From positions 3,220,606 to 3,284,605 of the forward strand of contig MU271144.1 in NCBI GenBank assembly GCA_021432605.1: 64,000 nt of DNA. The letters are read 5' to 3'. The DNA comes from Coniochaeta sp. PMI_546 (taxonomy: Eukaryota; Ascomycota; Sordariomycetes; Coniochaetales; Coniochaetaceae). Under the pieces are notes generated by a model, which saw only the letters and a program-made list of their open reading frames with translations, did no database searches and was not told the origin of the DNA. The position numbers were made by a program, and so were the translations under genes. Shown piece after piece: positions 33,161 through 45,026 of the stretch. Position 1 is the first letter of the stretch, and every line of letters starts with the position of its first letter.

Positions 33161-33295
33161 GTCACTACGTCCATCGTGTCGACCTTCCACGGGACCACCC
33201 TCCACCCCACGAAACCTTACAGTTTGGACCACTACCATCACGAGCACTTTACCCTCCTCTCCCCGCCTCATCACCTACTCGGACACATCGTCAAG

Positions 33296-33497
33296 ATGCC
33301 TTCCTTGACAAGAAGAACAAGTTCAAGTCAAAAGTCCGCCTCTAGTCCGGACTCCCGGAGCCGGAGGAGCAAGGACTCATATGACAGCCAGTCCACAACA
33401 CCTACTTCCCTCTATGCATCACCCAGACCTTCCGATCTTAAGACCTTGCGGTCCTCAGGCAGCACTGGAAGCTATGCTTCTGCCACCAGCCGGGCAA

Positions 33498-33528
<31 letters not shown>

Positions 33529-34927
33529 AGCATATAGCTACGGTTGTGGTGATATCAGCCCGGGAACCTCGTTCCACCCACGATCATCAGTCGACACCTA
33601 TGCATCCACGACGGCTTCCGAAGGAGAACTCATAGAACTTGACGCTGTAGATGACGCCATGGACTATGAGTACAACAGTATACCACCACTACCCATGTAC
33701 ACACGTGATATCGTCGAGCCAAACGTCCGGCCGTCGACGCCCCAGGAGTTTGCAAAGCTCTTTCCGTCGTTGAACAGGTTGTCTATCCGGCATGACGAGT
33801 ACACCCCGGATGGAAACATGAACCTGCGCATAGACACGGTGGTCACAGGACGACGAAGGACGGCGATCGAGTTATTCCACTTGCGCATGTACGACCTCGC
33901 TAAGAGGGAGTTCTCGCTACGGCGCTATTGCCGTGACTCCGGTCGCGAGGTCTGTAACTCGAAACGCAAGTACGTCGAGCCAACTGAGCCGAAGCCGTCC
34001 AAAAAAGAGGAAAACTCTCGTCCAACCCTGCAACGATCTATGTCAACAGCCCTCAAAACACTCGGTGGCGGAAACAGCAAGCCTGGGATTCGCAGGACGA
34101 ACTCTGGTGGCTCTTTCTTCAGCTCGAAGTCGTCGTCGTCGTCGTCCAAAACCAACAAGAGCAGTAAACGGCCAAGTAGCAGCAACAGCTACTCCTCATA
34201 CGAAGGCGACACGGAGTACTCTGTTGACGGCACATCGAGCGAATCGCTCCACAGCAATCGATCCAGCACCAAAGGCAAGCAGCAGAGGAAGGAGCCAACC
34301 AACACCATCAAGCTCGAATTCAGCAACTACGCTCGCGTCGATATCCATCGCCGAGGCAAGAGCAAGAACAAACGCTATGAGTTCGAGTGGTGGGGCCACC
34401 GTTACGCATGGAAGCGATCCATCGACAAGCAGCTCGGCTTGGTGTCGTTCCACTTGATACGCGACGGCAAGACCGAGGCTCCCGTTGCACACATTGTGCC
34501 CGAGACAAGGTCGCCCAGCCAAGTCCTCGCTGACGAAAGTGCTGGTGGATGGGTGCCGCCTTGCTTCATGTGGATCGCAGACGAGTCAGTGCTTGATGCC
34601 ATGACCGACGTCGCAGAGTAAGTCATTCACCACATCTTCATTGCTGGCGAGTCCGAGTCTAACACATCTCCTTCTAGTGTCATTATGGCAACTGGCCTCA
34701 TGGCACTCGTCGACGACTGCATCAAGGAACGATGGCAGACCAAGAAGGTCCACCACATCCCTGTTCCCCTGACCCACAAGACCGTCGACGTCGTCCCGAA
34801 GTCCCCCAAGTCGTTCATACAACAGGTCTTTGGACGTCGCAACTCGAAGGAGGCCGATCATGACTACTACTATTACTCCAAGCCTTCCAGCCCGCTACGG
34901 TATGCGAACCCCATAAGCGCCTACTAG
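33296..34927 (+). CDS. Unknown fungal protein with polyglutamine and Ser-rich regions
   Basis: Exons 33296-34617 and 34678-34927 join across a 60 bp intron (GTAAGT donor, TCTAAC branch, TCTAG acceptor) to 523 residues. The ATG at 33296 is preceded by CGTCAAG; an in-frame upstream ATG at 33176 sits on the far side of a leader-like CT-rich tract. Residues 1-70 are Ser/Arg-rich, followed by ten Gln at about 69-78. Two apparently folded parts are separated by a Ser-rich linker (about 270-345). The first contains TPQEFAKLFPSLNRLSIRHD and ELFHLRMYDLAKREFSLRRY. The second contains TIKLEFSNYARVDIHRRGK, KRYEFEWWGHRYAWKR and GWVPPCFMWIAD. Such WWGxxYxW segments occur in fungal proteins of unknown function; I do not recognise a named domain. 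The C-terminus is Tyr/Ser-rich. Confidence 0.85.
33500..33526 (+). repeat. (CAG)9 run encoding polyglutamine
   Basis: Nine CAG codons plus one CAA encode ten glutamines near residue 70 of the unknown protein. The uninterrupted CAG tract is likely to vary in length between strains. Confidence 0.9.
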
Positions 34928-36448
34928 GCACACTTCGACAAAACGTCCTTTGATCTTGAGGAATACTCGAGTGAAAAGTGACGGAGAGCAACGGTTCTGA
35001 CATACGTCGGACCGTGCACACTACCTGTCTTACAGACAGACATACTCCTTGTATAGACTATGCGAGCTCTTGTTCGCTGTCTTGCTAGGAGGAATACGTT
35101 ATGGTTCGAGAAGCACCTTCGCCAGACCGAGGCAGTTTTCACACAGAACCTACTACCCATGCGCCATGGGGGCTATCAGCCCAAGGCGGACGACTGAAGA
35201 ACCTATGTTCTTCACTATGTATTCGATCGTTGTTAAAACATATCCTGTCTTTATATCGTCTTTCGATCGCTATGCCACCTTAAAAAGAAATTTCCTATAT
35301 CATCTTCATGTCGACATATATCGCTCGAGTCTCGAGCCGCAACAACAGTTATGTATGAAACAGTCATCTCATTTGGCCAGCACACATTATGGCCCAGCAT
35401 CGGGTTGGAGCATGGGGTAAGGTGCATTTGGGTGACGGAGCAGAACTACAGGGTACCATAGCGAGGAGTACCTCGGGAGTTCTTCTTACTGAGTGTCTAA
35501 GTCTGGGAATATGGTTTGCAAAAATGTCTGACGGCTTGTTCAGCTTTCACTTTCTTATTACTATATGGTTCGCCCTCGATCTACGGGCAATACGTCTGGC
35601 ATGACTTCATGAAAACGATGTATTTCTTGTGTAGCTATTTCAGTCTAGTTGGTCGAATATCTCTGTTCAAAATAGCAATACCAATACGCACGTAGTGTGA
35701 GGTTCTCAGAATTAAGTCTAACTTCCAATTCGACTCTCTGCAACTGTCGCCCCCCAACTCTGAGAGGATGTTGTACAAATTATCTTCCTGCACATTGCCG
35801 ACTGCCTCGCCCACCACCTGCCACATTTTCCAACCGAGGAATGTCCAAGGTGCTCAGTCCTGGGATGAGTCACGACATCAAATCCCTAAGCCCCAAAGAT
35901 GCCACGACGGCCGAGGCTGAGCGCCCCCGGCTTCCAGCCTCTCAGTGACCCTGGTTACACCGGACGGTATTGCCGGTATGCTGTGTCGTGTTACGCCGTC
36001 GGCGCTCTTTCAGCTTGCCAGGTCACGGGATGAAAACCTCTCTCTCTCTCTCTCCTCACGTGTGTGACGAGAATTGACGATGCATCTGTTGCGGAGTCCG
36101 GAACATGTTGTGTGCCCAAGAAAAACGCATAACGCATACAAGTCGCGAGATCTTGTGCAACGTTATGCTGTGTAAAGAATGGCTTCTGTATCGTAGTGTA
36201 ACAAAATGACTTCACCACGCAGATCACAGCGACACATGACGAAACGTGCTTTTCCAAGAAATTCTCTATTAGTTCTTTCTAAAAAACCAGCTAGGTACGA
36301 GGACCTTCTTCTAAGAGCATGCTAAAACAGTAGTATACGATGACAAAAGTAATGAAAATCACAAAAACACCACCCATGGCCGCCAAGATCCCTTGTATCT
36401 AGTAAATCCAAAGCTTTCCCTCGACCGCACCGTAGCATATTGATTGAC
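34928..36448. other. Convergent intergenic region
   Basis: 1.5 kb of shared 3' sequence between the polyQ protein gene and FAS beta. ORFs up to 123 codons are random in appearance. A (CT)8 run occurs at 36038-36053. Confidence 0.6.
36038..36053 (+). repeat. (CT)8 microsatellite
   Basis: Eight CT units in non-coding DNA. Confidence 0.85.
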
Positions 36449-39400
36449 CTATGCCTCGACCTCGGTGTCAGGCGTCGCAAAGCCGTTGGCACCGTCGCTC
36501 TCCCCGTTCATATTGTCGTCCTGGTAGTTCTCCCAGTTGGCCAGGATGTGCGCAATCCGCGGCGAGTTGGTCAGGCGGTACACGTCCTCGAAGTACTCCT
36601 TGGTGATCGCGAACGGCTTGGCCGTCACGTTGGGGATGTACTTGCCCACCAGCTTGGCCGGGTCGATGGTGGTCTTGTTGATCTTCTTGAGCAGGAAGCT
36701 GCGGAAGGGCTTGACGCCGCTGCGCAAGAAGGTCGAGTGGAAGGGCACGTCGATGCCGCGCAGCGGGATGGTGGCGAAGCCGCGCTCAAGCTCGAGGGGC
36801 TTGGGCTTGGCGTCCGTCTTGTCGGCGCAGCCCTTGATGATCTCGACCAGGTGGCCCTTGACCTCTTCGATGCTGAGCTGGGTCCGCATCTGCTCAATGT
36901 CGATCTTCTGCACCTTGAGGTAGTTGGTCACGCCCGTCAGGGTGTCCAGGGCACGCAGGTCGCCGGCGCAGACGTACTGCATGTTGGCAATGTTGTAGTT
37001 GACAATTTCCAGCAGCCAGCCTGTCGTCTCAGCGATGCTGGCGACGACGAAACGCAGCGCCTCCTCATTGAAGGTGGAGGAGATGCGGCTGGGGTTGACG
37101 GCGCACATGCTGTAGTTGGAGCGGCCTGAAGCGTCGCGCTCGACGGCAACCTGCATGGTAAGACCGCGGTAGAAGACGACGGACACCAGTGACTCGATGG
37201 GCATGACGTCTGCGAGAGCTGCAAGCGCCGAGTACTCGCCTAGAGAGTGGCCTGCGAAGGTGCTGTCGCGTGGCACGAGACCCTTCGACTTCATGTCCTC
37301 GAAGCTCGCCTTCTCCATCAGTGTAAGAGCGGGCTGAGTGAACTGCGTTGCGGAGAGAAGACCAGTGGGTGACCGGTAAGTGTATGATGTGGTGCTCTCG
37401 TTGATGTCCTTGAAGATACGCTCCGACTTGATCGAGCCGTCCGCAGCGACGGTCTCGAAGGTCATGGCCATGTAGTTCTGCCTGATGGCCTTGCCGCGAG
37501 GACCACCGAAGTGAATGGTAAGCTCCTTGGGGTTGTTCTTCACGATATTGGTGATGGCAAAGCCTGTGTCATGTTAGCAACGGTCAAGGCGACAGAAGCG
37601 GGCACCTTATACAACTCACCATATGTGTCCATCAGATACTTGTCTGCCCGGTCCCAGACCTCCTTGGCAACCGGACTGCTGGCATATAGCTCCATACCCA
37701 TGCCTTGTTCCTGCGAGCCTTGTCCTGTGAAGATATACGCAGTAATGGGCTGCTCAACCTCGGCTTCACCAAGCAGCACCTTCTCTTCGGTCTCCTTGTT
37801 GCTGGCCTCGACCTTGATGATCTTGCGACCGGCAACCATACCGACATGCTGGAGCTTCACTTGGATGTCATCGTTAGGCAAGACCATGCCGACGAGCGAG
37901 GCGTGGAAGCTGCGAACACGGCCAATGTTGTTTTCCGCAGCCCAGGTCTCAACCAGGCTCCTGACGGAAGCACTTGAGTACATGCCGTGAGTAATGGTGC
38001 CAGGGAGGTTAGCATAGCTTGCGAACACCCGAGAGACGTGGATGGGGTTGAAGTCGCCGGAGACGCGGGCATAGGTCTCGTTGGATGCGGGTGCACGAAG
38101 CTGCAGCGGTGTCTTGCCACTCAGAGGAATGGGGTTCTCAAAGTTGATCGGCTGCTCGATCGAAGAGCCGTGCCGTTGCAGGTAGTCCACAACGGGGTTG
38201 CCGTGGGACTCGCCAGCTTCGTAGTCAACGCTGGCGACCTGGATAATCTCCTTGGTAGGGAGTTCGAGGAGAACTTGACCCCTTGTCTCGACGCTGCTGA
38301 ACACGGTCTTGTTCTTGTAGCGAATCAAGCTTTGCAACCGGAAAGTCAGCGTCTGTCCGAGGAGCTCAATCTCTGGGTTTTGTTCGTCAAGCGTAAACCA
38401 CTGCTTTGACCGGAGAACAGCAAGATCTTTGCTCGTGGCAATATGTATCTGCATCGGGGTCTCGGTCTTGCGCTGGAAGGTGTTCTCGAAATCAGTGTAA
38501 GCTCCGCGGTACAAGAACTGCGACGTGACTTCCATGACAGGCTTGTTATCACGGATAATGGTGCCGCAAACCTCCACCATCTTTCCAGAGTCCTGGTTCA
38601 AGACAGCATTGATCTGTGCGACCGTGGATACCTCGTCGCCCTTCTTGAGTGGCTCAGCACCAGGCATCATCCGGAACTCGTTGGAAAGATGCACGAGCTT
38701 CAACAGATCTCCATCAATGATACGGGGGAAGATGGGCTTCGTGATGGCCTTCCAGCCCACGACGATCGCAAAATCCATGGGCGCATACATCGTCTTTCCT
38801 GGCCGGTCGACGAAAGCCTCGCCAGTGTTTCCGACAGCGTGGACGAACTCGTTGATCGCGTCGCCAGTGACAACCGACTTTCCACCGTCGAATTTTCCGG
38901 TAACGGGGGCGTCAAGGTCGAGAGTTTCATCACCGAACCACGCGCGCCAGTAGAACTCCTTGATGCGGTCATTGCGCCCGTCCATGACCTCATGGATTGG
39001 TGCATAGCCAGCTTCAGGTTTGTAGATGAAGCGAAGTGGTAGAGAGACCGGCTTGCCGAGAGCAGTGGTGTCCTTAATCATGTTGACAACAATCTCGTTC
39101 TTGCCAGCAAGCTTGACCTGAATCACATCGGTGTACTGGTTGTAGCGAGGCTGCTCCTTCACCGTGATCACGGTCCGTGCCGGATCGTTAGGATACTGGA
39201 TCTCGACGAACAGACCACGTGCGGGCGCGAAGATTCGCTTCATCGGGTTGGTCTGGAACTTCTGTCCCTGGACCAAGACATCCGAAGTGAGGAGTGCGTA
39301 GCGCCAGTTACGCTTCGGCCCAGCCAAGAGGGAAAGCCAAGCATCGAGCGGCGGCAACTGGGCCGCAGGCGACGCAGAGAGACGGTAGGTGTTCTTATCC

Positions 39401-42400
39401 TGGTCGTAGGAGACTGTGAGGCCTTCAACGTCATCGACCGGAATCTCAGCCTCGACGAGTTTCCCTCCGAAATATTCGACTGTGGGAATCGATGATTCCT
39501 TGCCACCATAGACATCCTTGAGGAGGCCGGCAATGTGAGCGTTGTGGATGTTGTCAAGAATATCCTTGATCGGCTCATCAGCAACGGTGGAGAACTTGGC
39601 GGCGACGGGGCCGTGGAGAATACATGTTCTGCCAACGTCTTGATCGATGACTGCTTCAAGATCCTCAGACTGCCACAACGAGTCCTTCTTGAAGAAGAAC
39701 TCGAAGTTCTCGTCCAATGCCGGCACGAAAGTCACAGGCTTCTGACCACGGCGCTGGCAAAGAAGAAGGAAATGTTGGACATCCTGGGCATTGATGGTTT
39801 GCTTCTCGGCTTCTGGGTAGTGCGCAAGTATCCGCTCCACAGTCGAGTAGGGTTCGTCTAGATCGGCGTAGCTCTGGAGAAGTGATGGCTGGCTTGACGA
39901 GGCAGCAAAACGCTCTTCTACGCGGTGGATGAAATCGCCGGTGAGCTTGACGAAAGAAGCGTCGATCCAACGCGATTCGTGCTTGACGTACAGCAGGTCT
40001 ACCATGCGTCGCACGACCTCGCCATAAGTCATGTCCTCCAAGTCGACTGTCTCACCTGCCTTGTTTCGGCCGAACCACACCTTCTGGAAGTCGGCATTAA
40101 GCTTCTTGATGATGTAATCCCGGTTCTTCTTGAGCTCAGCAACGCGTTTCTCCTTGGGCAAGCTGAAGATCTTCTGGTCCATCTCGGCCCAGAACTTCAC
40201 ACCGCGGGTAGCGAGTTTGTGGATTGGCTCTCCCATCTCGGACCGGACAGTAATGACGCCGCCAGCGGGGCCCTTGTAGGTCTTCTCCCATTCACTGTCG
40301 TCAACGCCCTGGGCCTCGACAATGGCCTTCTTCGCATTCTTGCTCGTATGCGCTTCCTTGGCCACCATCATGCGACTGCCAAAGAGGCATCCATCGTAGG
40401 GCATTGGGGGATAGCCAAATTTGGTGGACCATTCACCGGTGAGGTAAGGGTAAGTGTCCTCAGCGCCGCCGAAACCACTACCGGCAACGAGAACGATGTT
40501 CTCTTGTCGCCGAATACGGCCGTACATAGCCAAAATGGGGGCATGGAAATCCTCAAAGGAGTGATGACCTCCACCGCGACCACCAGTCCACTGGAGGATG
40601 ATGGGGAAAGTTGGGTGCGCTTTGGCGACGTTGATGACAGCCTGGATTGCTTCACTGGAGCCGGGTTTGAAGGAAATGTGCTTGAGACCCAGAGTCTCAA
40701 TGTACTCTTGGGCGACCTCGATAGAGGGCACACCGGCACCAATGGTAAGGCCCTCGATGGGGACTCCTTCAGCCCTAAGCCGTCCGATCAGTGGAATCTG
40801 CCACGCCATCGCACGGGGATTGACATAGATCAAGTTGATCGTTATGCCACGACCAGCTGGTATAGCCTTCTCGATCTTCGAAAGGGCCGCAGTCAGACTC
40901 TTCGCATTATAATAACCGCCTCCAGCTAGCTCGATATGATATCCGGCATTCATTGTCGCCGCAACAAAGTCCCATGGTACGGTTGTGGGTGTCATACCCG
41001 CGACCATGACTGGAGGTATTCCGAGCAGTCTGCTCATCTTGGTGTCGACATACGTCCGACCGCCAGAGGTCTTTACTAGCCTTGGGCCATACTCCTTGAC
41101 CCAATCAATAGCATACTTGACCGCATGCTCCTCATCGCGGTCAAAGAGCTCGGGCTTGTAACCGACTTCTGTGACTGTACCATTTACGGTACCAGCAAGA
41201 ATGACACGGACGCCTGTACCATCCTTATTCCGGCTGGTCAGGACACCCAGGCCCGAAATACCGCCAGGGCCGAAGTCGAGTATGTGCGTCGCACCAGGGA
41301 AGACAGTTGCCTTTTCCCAGTTGACAGCGTCCCGCGTGATGAGTCGAACCAAGGTAGGGACAATGTTACCCTCAGATAACCTAAGATCCTTGCCGGTGTT
41401 GGTGTCGAAGACAGCAATACCCAAATTCTTGGCATCGATTTGGACATCCTTGAGGTCTTCGTCAATCAGAGTCGTAGCCTCTGCCAAGTATTGGCTGTGG
41501 AACGGGGCTGTGATTGGGAGGAACCTGTTGACGAAGCGGACTTTCCGCTGCGTATGTGGAACCCTGGTCTGGTCAATGCCAGTGGCGGCTTTCACCTTGC
41601 GCAGCTGAAGGTTCAGACCATAGAGCGACATGGGAGGGCCGGTAACAACCATATTGCGAGGGCTATTGATCAGGGAAATGGAGATGTGGCGATCGGCAGG
41701 CAGGTACTGGTTAGTCCTGTCGATGTGCTTCTGAACCTCTGCTTGCGGCAGGTCGCGGATACTGAGCATAGGGGTTGGGACACCCTCACCGTTATCGATC
41801 GAGTCGCGCAACGTCGAAGGTGTCATAGATGTGCGTGGGAAGGTCTGTTGGCTGCGGGAGCCGATCCAGAAGAGGATGGTCAGGGTCGAGACAGCTATAC
41901 TCTCATAAGTCTCCCACGAGTCAGCCGCAGCGATCGCGGCGGCCATGACAACTCCTTGCGAATGTCCAGTTGCACCGCTGATCCTGTCGCGGAGGATGCC
42001 CGGATGCAAGCCAAGCGCCTTGCAGGTGACCTGGTAGTGTGCGAGTTGGACTAGACCAATCAGGGGGAAGCTGACAGGGGCAGAGACCAGATAGTCGACG
42101 TCGGGAGTGGCTTCAGGGTCCTGGAGCCAGGCCATGACATCCAAGCCCTTGGGAAATAGCTTCTCGGCACTAGGGTGTTGGGAGAGGTTCTGGAGGAGTT
42201 CGGCCGAGTTGACGATGAGTTCGCCAACGAAGGAAGGGTATGTGGTGTACAGCTCGCGCAGCTCGTCAAAATACTCTTCGATGTTTCCCTGCCCGCCGAA
42301 GATGCTGTAGATCTTGGCCGATCCATCATCGGCCGCCCGGAAGAGGGCGGACTCGTGAGGCTTCATCGCTCGATTTGATGCAGAACGAGCTGCGTAGTAG

Positions 42401-42816
42401 CTGCGAATGACCTCTAGTTTCTTCGCATCAATGCCGGGGAGAGTGGCGGCCAAGGCATGGACGTCATTGCCCCGGAGGAAGGCACGTTCAAACTCGTTAA
42501 GAATGATCTTGAGTACCTCCTCATACGAGCCTAGAGAGTCATCCTCACCCTCCTCGACTTCATGGGCAATGTAGCCCAGATACCGAGCCACTAGCTCAGT
42601 GATGGATGACGGCTCATCGTCTTGTGCAAGCTCATCAGTGGGAGCTGGTAAGCTAGCGCTGAAGCGGTCCTTCAGCTCAGAGGCATGGAAGTGTAGACTG
42701 GTAGGGATCAAGAAGGATGTCTCGAGAGAACCGTGAGACAATGTCAGAGGCCGGAGAGAAGACGAGGATCTCGGGGTAGAGACACCCGTCTGAGGGCCTG
42801 TGCCGGTGCCGTACAT
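36449..42816 (-). CDS. FAS1: Fatty acid synthase subunit beta
   Basis: The beta chain of the cytosolic alpha6-beta6 fatty acid synthase carries acetyltransferase, enoyl reductase, dehydratase and malonyl/palmitoyl transferase activities. Exons 42816-37620 and 37563-36449 join across a 56 bp intron (GTGAGT donor, TTGCTAAC branch, CACAG acceptor) to 2103 residues, as expected. The start [11 protein letters not shown] is the usual one for filamentous fungi. Visible sites: acetyltransferase Ser286 in [16 protein letters not shown]-binding enoyl reductase segment from about residue 604 ([14 protein letters not shown]) with GGRGGGHHS downstream; hot-dog dehydratase around residue 1585 ([20 protein letters not shown]); and malonyl/palmitoyl transferase Ser1839 in [15 protein letters not shown]. 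The intron lies in the transferase domain. It is transcribed divergently from FAS alpha, which should help keep the subunits in step. Confidence 0.98.
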
Positions 42817-45026
42817 GGTCGTTGTGGGTATCGTGTATGGAAGAACGGACAACTAATGCGGAGAGCTGAGTTAGTCGCCGTTGATGAAGCAGGCGGCTGT
42901 CAGGGAGTATACGGCGACTTGCCTGATAAAAAGAGGCTCCGAGAACTCAATTAAGAGCAGGAGTCTGACAATTACAGATTGTTGAGCTGCGAAAGATGTC
43001 GCAGTAGCTCGAAGGCTTGAAATGACAGTGTTGTCCAAAGCTCCCGGCAAATGCGCGAAGCTTGTCTATGGCGGTCGAAAGTTGAGCGTGCAGGACAAGA
43101 AGCTGCCGGATTGTTATGTCTGAAGGAGAGGAGTTGAAGATTGTCTGATGAGAGGGAAACGTCCGACCATCAATGTCTTCAACAAGGTGAAAGGATAGGA
43201 AAAAGAGAGACGGACGAGATTCGGAAAGGTACGGGTCTCTAGTCGAAGTCGAGGTTGACTACGGTAGTGATAGCAGGTCGACTTTTGTCTGGCCCAACGC
43301 AATCGACGAGATTAATGCAGAGCGCCCCTTGTCGCGAAGCGTCGCCAAAACTTTTTAGTTTCTTGTTGGGGCAGGGTAGACTCGCACCATCCCTGTCGTG
43401 GCAACTGTCAGGGACCTGAGTGCGCTGGGTTGGCGGGCTGGCCGGCTCCACTTGGAGCAGCACAGACCTCTTTGTGGCTCAAGCGTGTGGAGTTGTGGTC
43501 CCACTCCCCCACGATGGGTCCAGAAGGCGTGGCAGCTCCAGTTGTACCTCTACTTTGCCAGGTTTGCCATTATTAGACGACGGGTGGACGGATGGACGGA
43601 TGGCCTCATTGTGCCGATAAGGTGCAACTCGGTGCATTCTCCGAGCCCGACATGAACTCTATCACTAATCCATTGTCTCGTCCTTCCAATCTGTTGGGAA
43701 TTGGGAACTTGCAATTCTGTTCATAGAAGGGCTGATACTCTCTCTACGGGACACTGCTGGTGCGTTGAGCACTTGTCCTGCCACAGTAAGACAGATGCGT
43801 CCCGAGCCGTCCAGGATGAGTAAAGGGATGTTCAAGGGACATGGTCCATATTATGTTTGTCCATGCCTGTCCTACTCACTCCATAGCTCTTGAAATTACA
43901 AGCTCCCTGACTGGTCAGTCTGGTAGAAGGCGCTCGGGGGGTTGCCTTATCGTTTTGTGCATACGTATTCTGGTACATGTCCTCTCAACTCTGCAGCCTG
44001 GAATGCAAGACCGCCACGACGATCTACTCGTTCCAGAGACCCAACGCAGTGAAACACGAGTTCTCGTCGGAAGTTATCAGAGATACGGCTGACCACCTGC
44101 TATTGCAAGTTGAATGAGGCATACACGGTAGATGGGTTTGGCAGCCTGTATTGTCAGCTTGTTTCTGCAACATGTAGCCTGTTGTGCGGAGTCGCTCGGT
44201 CATCCATCCGAATGATGACGACGCAAGAGAAAGTCAATTGTGAACACGTTGATGTCGGCTCCTCGTTTAGATGTCCTACACGTGTAGATGTTCCTGCTAC
44301 AGTTCCATAATCGTTCCGGTGCTTGCAGAGGAGTCACCCTTGCGGTGATGTTTGTTGGACCACAGAGACGGGAGTTATGACGACGGGAGGCCCGGAAAAT
44401 TACCAGGTGACCTTTGGCGTTCAACGAAACATGAATGTCTCGATACAAGGAATTCTTGCTCTTGTCTGCGGCACAAAAGCCGCTAAAACACCCTTGGGCC
44501 ACCTTTCCCAACCGGGACTAGCGCGCTGTATTGGTTGAGAAGTGGCTGCAGCTTTTGACCAGGGGTGGCCATTCTCTGCGTTGCTACGCGCCCCAAATTT
44601 CCAATTCAACAGTTGCACGACGGCACTTTTTGGGAGTTGCAAGTGCCATCGTTTCTAACGAGCGTTCTTCCGTCTGTTCACTCCAACTGCACCTCGGGAA
44701 GCACTTCATAATTTTCATTCCTGGTTTACCTTAATCACCTGTCTACCTCGTCACTTCCGCCTGTCCGTGTCTAGGCAGTGCTTCTCCGTTCCTTCCTTAT
44801 TCTTGCCCGTGTGGTAATTCTCGTCTCTCTACCTTACACAAACTGCAGCTTCTACTTCATCCCATCACTGGCAACTCTGCATCTTGCCTAGCATCTCGAG
44901 CTGCATTCTTCCAAACAGAATTGGCAGTTTGCTTTCCACTTCATAAGGCCAACCCACTAGGCCAACTCTCGAGACGGACGACACTCTTATACCCATACAC
45001 CTGATCGGAGTCCTGACGCCGCCATC
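42817..45026. other. Shared 2.2 kb upstream region of the divergent FAS genes
   Basis: The intergenic region holds promoters and 5' leaders of both FAS genes. No gene was recognised. A perfect CTACACGTGTAG palindrome lies at 44276-44287 and a single CCTCGG at 44693-44698. The 300 bp before FAS alpha are CT-rich. Confidence 0.65.
44276..44287. repeat. Palindrome copy 4 (perfect), FAS intergenic region
   Basis: CTACACGTGTAG is a perfect 12-base palindrome, 740-750 bp upstream of the FAS alpha start. Confidence 0.8.

Larger units (their letters stand above)
27108..33295. other. 6.2 kb gene-free region
   Basis: No conserved protein is recognisable in any frame over 6.2 kb, although the average gene spacing elsewhere is about 3 kb. 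ORFs of up to 171 codons overlap on both strands and look random. Visible elements are a (CAG)7 run (28771-28791), a TAGGTAGGTAGG run near 28121-28134, a T10 run near 32442-32451, and a CT/CA-rich segment (about 32240-33295) likely to be promoter and leader of the next gene. The sequence is not strongly AT-rich, so it does not look like an old RIP-mutated transposon. A non-coding RNA or long regulatory domain is possible but unsupported. Confidence 0.55.

Noticed and set aside
36440-37129. 229-codon plus-strand ORF antisense to FAS beta
   Set aside because: A shadow of a strongly GC-biased conserved exon; low complexity with no domain.
44693-44698. CCTCGG, the FarA/FarB fatty-acid-response core, before FAS alpha
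   Set aside because: A single six-base match is expected many times by chance in 64 kb, and none accompanies it near FAS beta.
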